A stretch of 64,000 nucleotides of DNA from Pseudomonas sp. H1h (GTDB taxonomy: Bacteria; Pseudomonadota; Gammaproteobacteria; Pseudomonadales; Pseudomonadaceae). Of this stretch, positions 59,653-64,000 are shown in pieces; position 1 is the stretch's first letter, and each line of letters opens with the position of its first letter. The DNA lies in NCBI RefSeq assembly GCF_000633255.1, contig NZ_AYMJ01000023.1, positions 1 to 64,000 on the forward strand, in the 5' to 3' direction. Under the pieces are notes generated by a model. The model had not been told where the DNA came from, ran no database searches, and saw only the letters and a list, made by a program, of their open reading frames with translations. The position numbers and the translations under genes were made by a program.

Positions 59653-60327
59653 TTACTCAGCCTTGAGGGTTTTCACGCCTTCGCTTGTACCCAGCAGCAA
59701 CAGGTCCGCCGGACGCGCCGCGAACAGGCCGTTGGTGACCACGCCGACGATTGCGTTGATCTGCGCTTCCAGCTCCACCGGGTGGGTGATCTGCAGGTTG
59801 TACACATCAAGAATGATGTTGCCGTTGTCGGTCAGCACGCCTTCGCGGTACACCGGGTCGCCGCCCAGCTTCACCAACTGGCGGGCAACGTGGCTGCGGG
59901 CCATCGGAATCACTTCGACCGGCAGCGGGAATTCGCCCAGCACCGGCACCAGTTTGCTGGCGTCGGCGATGCAGATGAAGGTCTTGGCCACGGCCGCGAC
60001 GATCTTCTCGCGGGTCAGGGCTGCGCCGCCGCCCTTGATCAGGTTCAGGTGGGCGTCGCTTTCATCGGCGCCATCGACGTAGAACTCCAGGTCGCTGACG
60101 GTGTTCAGCTCATACACAGGAATCCCGTGGCCCTTGAGGCGTGCAGCGGTGGCTTCGGAGCTGGCGACGGCGCCATCGAACGCGCCCTTGTGCTGGGCCA
60201 GTGCGTCGATGAAGCAGTTGGCGGTGGAGCCGGTGCCGACCCCGACGATGCTCTTGTCGTCGAGTTTCGGAAGGATGAAGTCGACGGCGGCCTGAGCCAC
60301 TGCCTGTTTGAGTTGATCCTGGGTCAT
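59653..60327 (-). CDS. rpiA: Ribose-5-phosphate isomerase A
   Basis: RpiA (224 aa) interconverts ribose-5-phosphate and ribulose-5-phosphate. It shows GVGTGSTANCFIDAL (about 30-44) for phosphate binding, the catalytic region DGADESDAHLNLIKGGGAALTREKI (about 83-107) and a C-terminal LFAARPADLLLLGT. I start at ATG 60327 with GGAG upstream, excluding a seven-codon extension. It is divergent from ilvA with a 146-base gap. Confidence 0.96.
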   Translation of the reverse strand: MTQDQLKQAVAQAAVDFILPKLDDKSIVGVGTGSTANCFIDALAQHKGAFDGAVASSEATAARLKGHGIPVYELNTVSDLEFYVDGADESDAHLNLIKGGGAALTREKIVAAVAKTFICIADASKLVPVLGEFPLPVEVIPMARSHVARQLVKLGGDPVYREGVLTDNGNIILDVYNLQITHPVELEAQINAIVGVVTNGLFAARPADLLLLGTSEGVKTLKAE

Positions 60328-60473
60328 GCGGGCTCCGGAAGCGGGCAAGGTAAGTACGGAAAGGCCGGCATTATAGCCTCAAGCCGGGCTAAAACCTCTG
60401 GATTCGTGTGGTCGCCCGGGCAAAAGCCGGGTTAGACTCGTTGGTCCCGCCCAATCGCCAGTGATGCTTTCCG

Positions 60474-61988
60474 ATGCTCGAACAGTACGTCAAAAAGATC
60501 CTCACCTCGCGCGTTTATGACGTTGCCGTAGAAACCCCGCTGCAGAACGCTCGCCAGCTCTCCGAGCGGCTGGGCAATGACATTTGGCTCAAGCGTGAAG
60601 ACTTGCAGCCGGTGTTCTCGTTCAAGATTCGCGGCGCCTACAACAAGTTGACCCAGCTGACCGACGAAGAGCGCGCCCGTGGCGTGGTCACCGCGTCGGC
60701 GGGCAACCATGCGCAAGGTCTGGCGTTGGCGGCGAAAGTGCTCGGCGTGAAAGCGACCATCGTGATGCCCAAGACCACCCCTGAGATCAAAGTCGAAGGC
60801 GTGCGTTCGCGCGGCGGCAAAGTGGTGCTGCACGGTGACTCGTTCCCGGAGGCGCTGGCCTACTCGCTGAAACTGGTCGATGAAAAGGGTTACGTCTACA
60901 TCCACCCGTACGACGATCCGCACACCATTGCCGGGCAGGGCACCGTGGCGATGGAAATTCTGCGTCAGCACCCGCAACCGCTGGACGCGATCTTCGTTCC
61001 GGTCGGTGGCGGCGGCCTGATTGCCGGCATCGCCGCGTACGTGAAATACCTGCGCCCGGACATCAAGGTCATCGGCGTCGAGCCGGACGACTCCAACTGC
61101 CTGCAAGCGGCCATGGCTGCCGGTGAGCGCGTGGTGCTGCCGACCGTGGGCATCTTCGCCGATGGCGTAGCGGTGGCGCAGATCGGCCAGCACACCTTCG
61201 ATATCTGCAAGGACTACGTCGACGAAGTGATCACCGTCAGCACTGACGAGATCTGCGCGGCAATCAAGGATATCTACGACGATACCCGCTCGATCACCGA
61301 ACCTGCCGGCGCCCTGGGCGTGGCTGGGATCAAGAAGTACGTCGAGTTGCGCGGTGTCAGCGGCCAGACCTTCGTGGCCATCGACTCCGGGGCCAACGTC
61401 AACTTCGACCGCTTGCGCCACGTCGCCGAGCGCGCCGAACTGGGCGAGGGCCGCGAAGCGATCATCGCCGTGACCATCCCCGAGCAGGCCGGCAGCTTCA
61501 AGGCGTTCTGCGAAGCGATTGGCAAGCGCCAGATCACTGAATTCAACTACCGCTACAACACCGGCAGCGAAGCGCACATCTTCGTTGGCGTGCAGACTCA
61601 TCCGGAAAACGATCCGCGCAGCGCACTGCTGGCGAGCCTGACCGAGCAAGGATTCCCGGTTATCGACCTGACCGACAACGAACTGGCCAAGCTGCACATC
61701 CGTCACATGGTCGGTGGGCGCGCGGCGCAAGTGGTCGATGAAGTGGTGCTGCGCTTCGAATTCCCGGAGCGTCCGGGCGCGCTGTTCAACTTCCTCAACA
61801 AGCTCGGCGGGCGCTGGAACATCTCGATGTTCCATTACCGCAACCATGGTGCGGCGGATGGTCGTGTCGTCGCGGGCCTGCAAGTGCCTCATGACGAGCG
61901 TCATCTGGTGCCGGCGGCGCTGGCGGAAATCGGTTACCCGTACTGGGATGAAAGCGACAACCCGGCCTATAAGCTGTTTCTTGGCTGA
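60474..61988 (+). CDS. ilvA: Threonine ammonia-lyase, biosynthetic
   Basis: IlvA (504 aa) converts threonine to 2-oxobutyrate for isoleucine synthesis. The PLP lysine is K51 in SFKIRGAYNK; GGGGLIAGIA forms the phosphate loop. Two C-terminal ACT-like regulatory domains (about 325-410 and 420-500) give isoleucine/valine control and explain the length, matching the long biosynthetic form rather than the short catabolic TdcB. Confidence 0.96.
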   Translation: MLEQYVKKILTSRVYDVAVETPLQNARQLSERLGNDIWLKREDLQPVFSFKIRGAYNKLTQLTDEERARGVVTASAGNHAQGLALAAKVLGVKATIVMPKTTPEIKVEGVRSRGGKVVLHGDSFPEALAYSLKLVDEKGYVYIHPYDDPHTIAGQGTVAMEILRQHPQPLDAIFVPVGGGGLIAGIAAYVKYLRPDIKVIGVEPDDSNCLQAAMAAGERVVLPTVGIFADGVAVAQIGQHTFDICKDYVDEVITVSTDEICAAIKDIYDDTRSITEPAGALGVAGIKKYVELRGVSGQTFVAIDSGANVNFDRLRHVAERAELGEGREAIIAVTIPEQAGSFKAFCEAIGKRQITEFNYRYNTGSEAHIFVGVQTHPENDPRSALLASLTEQGFPVIDLTDNELAKLHIRHMVGGRAAQVVDEVVLRFEFPERPGALFNFLNKLGGRWNISMFHYRNHGAADGRVVAGLQVPHDERHLVPAALAEIGYPYWDESDNPAYKLFLG

Positions 61989-62027
61989 GCGGCTACGCTG
62001 ATGGGCAGGCCATAAGGAAATCGAACA

Positions 62028-62453
62028 ATGGAAACGTTAACCGCCCTGAAAACGGCGCACATGGTGGCGACGGTGGTGTTGCTGGCCAGTGCGTTGGGTC
62101 TGGGAGTCTGGGTTTTACTGGCAAGGCGCAAAGGTGACACAACGGCCGCCAGCCGCACCTTGCAACGGCCTCGAGTGTTCATCTGGCTGTTGATGGGGCT
62201 GGCGCTGTTGAGCATGCCGTTCACCGGCTGGGGGATGGTGCATCTGGTCGGCTGGCCGTTGGGGCAGACCTGGCTGCTGGCCTCAAGCGTGCTGTACACC
62301 GTGGCGGCGCTGACGTGGTTCTGGTTGCTGGTGCGCTTGAATCGCTTGCGCAAGACGCCGGGTGGTGTCGGCAAGTTCAGTTTTGCCTTGGCGTTGTTCA
62401 GTTTTGTCTGCTTTATCGCCATTGCCGGGTTGATGGGCGCCAAGCCTGTTTAA
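62028..62453 (+). CDS. DUF2269 family membrane protein
   Basis: The 141-residue integral membrane protein has four predicted transmembrane helices (about 10-30, 50-68, 80-100, 117-135) and the starting ALKTAHMVATVVLLAS block with its conserved His, as in DUF2269. The function is unknown. It follows ilvA by 39 bases and may share its transcript. Confidence 0.8.
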   Translation: METLTALKTAHMVATVVLLASALGLGVWVLLARRKGDTTAASRTLQRPRVFIWLLMGLALLSMPFTGWGMVHLVGWPLGQTWLLASSVLYTVAALTWFWLLVRLNRLRKTPGGVGKFSFALALFSFVCFIAIAGLMGAKPV

Positions 62454-62475
62454 GGCTTCACCCCGAGTCGACCCC

Positions 62476-62556
62476 ATTCGGGAGCAAGCCCCCTCCCACA
62501 TTGGATTTGTGTTGTAAACACGATCCCCTGTGGGAGCGGGCTTGCTCGCGAAGGCG
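62476..62556. repeat. Hybrid repeat: second-family arm followed by a main-family REP
   Basis: CGGGAGCAAGCCCCCTCCCACA (second family) at 62479-62500 is paired with CTGTGGGAGCGGGCTTGCTCGCGAA (main family) at 62528-62552. They share the GTGGGAG edge in opposite orientation. This is the only mixed pair in the window. Confidence 0.8.
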
Positions 62557-62559
62557 TCC

Positions 62560-63216
62560 TCAGTCGCGCAAAGAAATCACCGGCCAGCCACGCTTTACGG
62601 CCTCGGCGCGCAGATTCGGATCCGGGTCAACCGCCACCGGGTTCGCCACCTGCTCCAGCAGCGGCAAATCATTCATCGAATCGCTGTAGAAATAGCTGTC
62701 ATCCAGCGAATGTCCGGTCTCTGCCAGCCAGCGATTAAGGCGCGTCACCTTGCCCTCACGGAAGCACGGAATATCGGTGCTGCGCCCGGTGTAGCGGCCA
62801 TCGACCATCTCGCATTCGGTGGCGATCAGGGTTTCAACGCCCAGGCGCACGGCAATCGGTGCGGTGACGAAGCGGTTGGTGGCGGTGATGATCACCAGTT
62901 TGTCACCGGCGTCGCGGTGCTTTTTCAGCAGTTCCAGCGCCTTGGGCAGTACGATCGGTTCGATGCAGTCGCGCATGTAATCGTTGTGCCACTGATCGAG
63001 CACGGCCATTTCGGTGCGGCCGAGGATTTCCAGGCAGAAGTTCAGGTACGCGGCGTTATCCAGTTTTCCGGCCAGGTAGTCCTGATAGAACTCGTCGTTG
63101 CGCGCCTTGTACGCAATCGGGTCGAGGAAACCGCGTTCGCACAGATAGTCGCCCCAGGCGTGATCGCTGTCGCCGCCCAGAAGGGTGTTGTCCAAATCGA
63201 ATAGAGCCAGGCGCAT
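62560..63216 (-). CDS. HAD-IB family phosphatase
   Basis: The 218-residue enzyme has HAD motif I LALFDLDNTLLGGDSD (nucleophile Asp about 7), motif II Thr in LVIITATNRF and motif IV in YFYSDSMNDLPLLE. It belongs to the SerB-like subclass IB. In pseudomonads a gene in this place before rppH has been annotated as a histidinol- or phosphoserine-phosphatase-like HAD; the substrate is not certain. Confidence 0.92.
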   Translation of the reverse strand: MRLALFDLDNTLLGGDSDHAWGDYLCERGFLDPIAYKARNDEFYQDYLAGKLDNAAYLNFCLEILGRTEMAVLDQWHNDYMRDCIEPIVLPKALELLKKHRDAGDKLVIITATNRFVTAPIAVRLGVETLIATECEMVDGRYTGRSTDIPCFREGKVTRLNRWLAETGHSLDDSYFYSDSMNDLPLLEQVANPVAVDPDPNLRAEAVKRGWPVISLRD

Positions 63217-63359
63217 TGCAGTTACCCGCTGAAAAGTCAGTAAAAAGGCGACAAGAATACGGTCTTTTCACAAGAGTGCACATAAGGTAGGAACCTTCGT
63301 TGCCGCCTTATCAACCTTTGTGGAACAATGCGGCGACATGCGTTTGCGAGGTTGTTGCC

Positions 63360-63839
63360 GTGATCGACCCCGATGGTTTCCGCCCCAATGTCGGGATCAT
63401 TCTGACGAATGACGCCGGCCAGGTGCTGTGGGCTCGCCGTATCAATCAAGATGCCTGGCAGTTTCCGCAAGGGGGAATCAACCCCGAGGAGACGCCGGAA
63501 GACGCCTTGTACCGCGAGCTGAACGAAGAAGTTGGCCTGGAACGTGAAGATGTTGAAATACTGGCCTGTACTCGGGGCTGGTTGCGCTATCGTTTGCCGC
63601 AACGTCTGGTGCGTACCCACAGCCAACCGCTGTGCATCGGCCAGAAACAGAAATGGTTTCTCCTGCGCCTGATCTCCAACGAGCAGCGGGTGCGGATGGA
63701 TTTGACCGGTAAACCGGAGTTCGATGGCTGGCGCTGGGTCAGCTATTGGTATCCGTTGGGCCAGGTGGTGACATTCAAGCGCGAGGTGTATCGCCGCGCC
63801 CTCAAAGAGCTTGCCCCGCGCCTTTTAGCGCGCGACTGA
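63360..63839 (+). CDS. rppH: RNA pyrophosphohydrolase
   Basis: RppH (159 aa) removes pyrophosphate from the 5' triphosphate of mRNA, opening it to RNase E decay. The Nudix box ([17 protein letters not shown] plus NEEVGL) spans residues 38-60. The start is GTG at 63360, giving the standard N-terminus (M)[16 protein letters not shown]; an upstream ATG at 63300 would add 20 unrelated residues. ptsP follows after 22 bases, an order conserved in Pseudomonas. Confidence 0.95.
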
Positions 63840-63861
63840 CGACGGAGTTCGACCCCGAGCC

Positions 63862-64000
63862 ATGCTCAATACGCTGCGCAAGATCGTCCAGGAAGTTAAC
63901 TCCGCCAAGGATCTCAAGGCGGCGTTGGGGATTATTGTGTTGCGCGTCAAAGAGGCCATGGGCAGCCAGGTCTGCTCGGTCTACCTGCTTGATCCCGAGA
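63862..64000 (+). CDS. ptsP: Phosphoenolpyruvate-protein phosphotransferase PtsP (5' part)
   Basis: The first 46 codons are present before the window ends: MLNTLRKIVQEVNSAKDL, then AALGIIVLRVKEAMGSQVCSVYLLD. This is the beginning of the N-terminal GAF domain of EI-Ntr, the first enzyme of the nitrogen PTS. The position directly after rppH supports the call. Confidence 0.88.
   Translation, partial: MLNTLRKIVQEVNSAKDLKAALGIIVLRVKEAMGSQVCSVYLLDPE

Noticed and set aside
16126..62556. CRISPR-like array from the recurring palindromes
   Set aside because: The repeats are dispersed over the whole window between unrelated genes, not regularly spaced, and no cas genes are present; they are REP/REPIN elements.

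Overview
The window is a GC-rich chromosomal segment from a fluorescent Pseudomonas of the P. fluorescens type. Three things support this: pseudomonad gene order (zapA-6S RNA-fau; pepP-ubiH-ubiI; the spu polyamine cluster; serA to rppH-ptsP), dense REP/REPIN palindromes with a GGGAGCGGGCTTGCTCGC-like core in the gaps between genes, and nearly unbroken Pseudomonas-style codon use. I see no phage, insertion sequence, CRISPR array, tRNA or rRNA. The last gene, ptsP, runs off the right edge.

Layout. 1-7.3 kb is housekeeping: an EVE-domain protein, a 51-residue membrane peptide, 5-formyl-THF cyclo-ligase, 6S RNA with its own terminator, zapA plus a small coiled coil, and the divergent ygfB-pepP-ubiH-DUF4442-ubiI ubiquinone operon. 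7.4-10.2 kb is a ferric iron ABC transporter (binding protein and fused permease). 10.3-16.1 kb is a glycine cleavage system (gcvT, gcvH, gcvP) with a DegT-type aminotransferase on the opposite strand between gcvH and gcvP. 16.2-23.9 kb holds a DUF2388 protein, a solitary GspE-like ATPase, an ACT-like small protein divergent from an Lrp regulator, a CYTH/CHAD protein, argE and argA.

23.9-32.6 kb reads as a sulfur-scavenging region: an orphan TauA-like binding protein, a divergent OprD-type porin, the 1-Cys peroxiredoxin lsfA, and ssuEADCBF for alkanesulfonate uptake and desulfonation. A TetR regulator follows. 33.6-44.1 kb is polyamine uptake and catabolism: spuI, a decayed spuA, spuB, spuC and the transporter spuDEFGH. 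The spuA remnant (35293-35649) is the clearest broken gene here. It is followed by an HD-domain protein divergent from a GlxA-type regulator, and by a large Ntn-hydrolase acylase resembling the acyl-homoserine-lactone acylase HacB.

48.8-64 kb contains a thioredoxin-fold protein, an alpha/beta hydrolase, DUF2059, a 2OG-Fe(II) oxygenase, DUF523, a periplasmic binding protein lacking most of its second lobe, DUF4399, serA divergent from a D-2-hydroxyglutarate dehydrogenase, an FAH-family hydrolase, two tandem SdiA-regulated-type proteins, rpiA, ilvA, a DUF2269 membrane protein, an HAD phosphatase, rppH and the start of ptsP.

No wholly new multi-gene system is evident. The most unusual items are the spuA pseudogene, the aminotransferase splitting the gcv genes, the one-and-a-half-lobed binding protein, the ACT-like/Lrp pair, and the several perfect inverted repeats upstream of transport genes. 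All identifications are from reading the sequence and from memory of the families; no database search was run.
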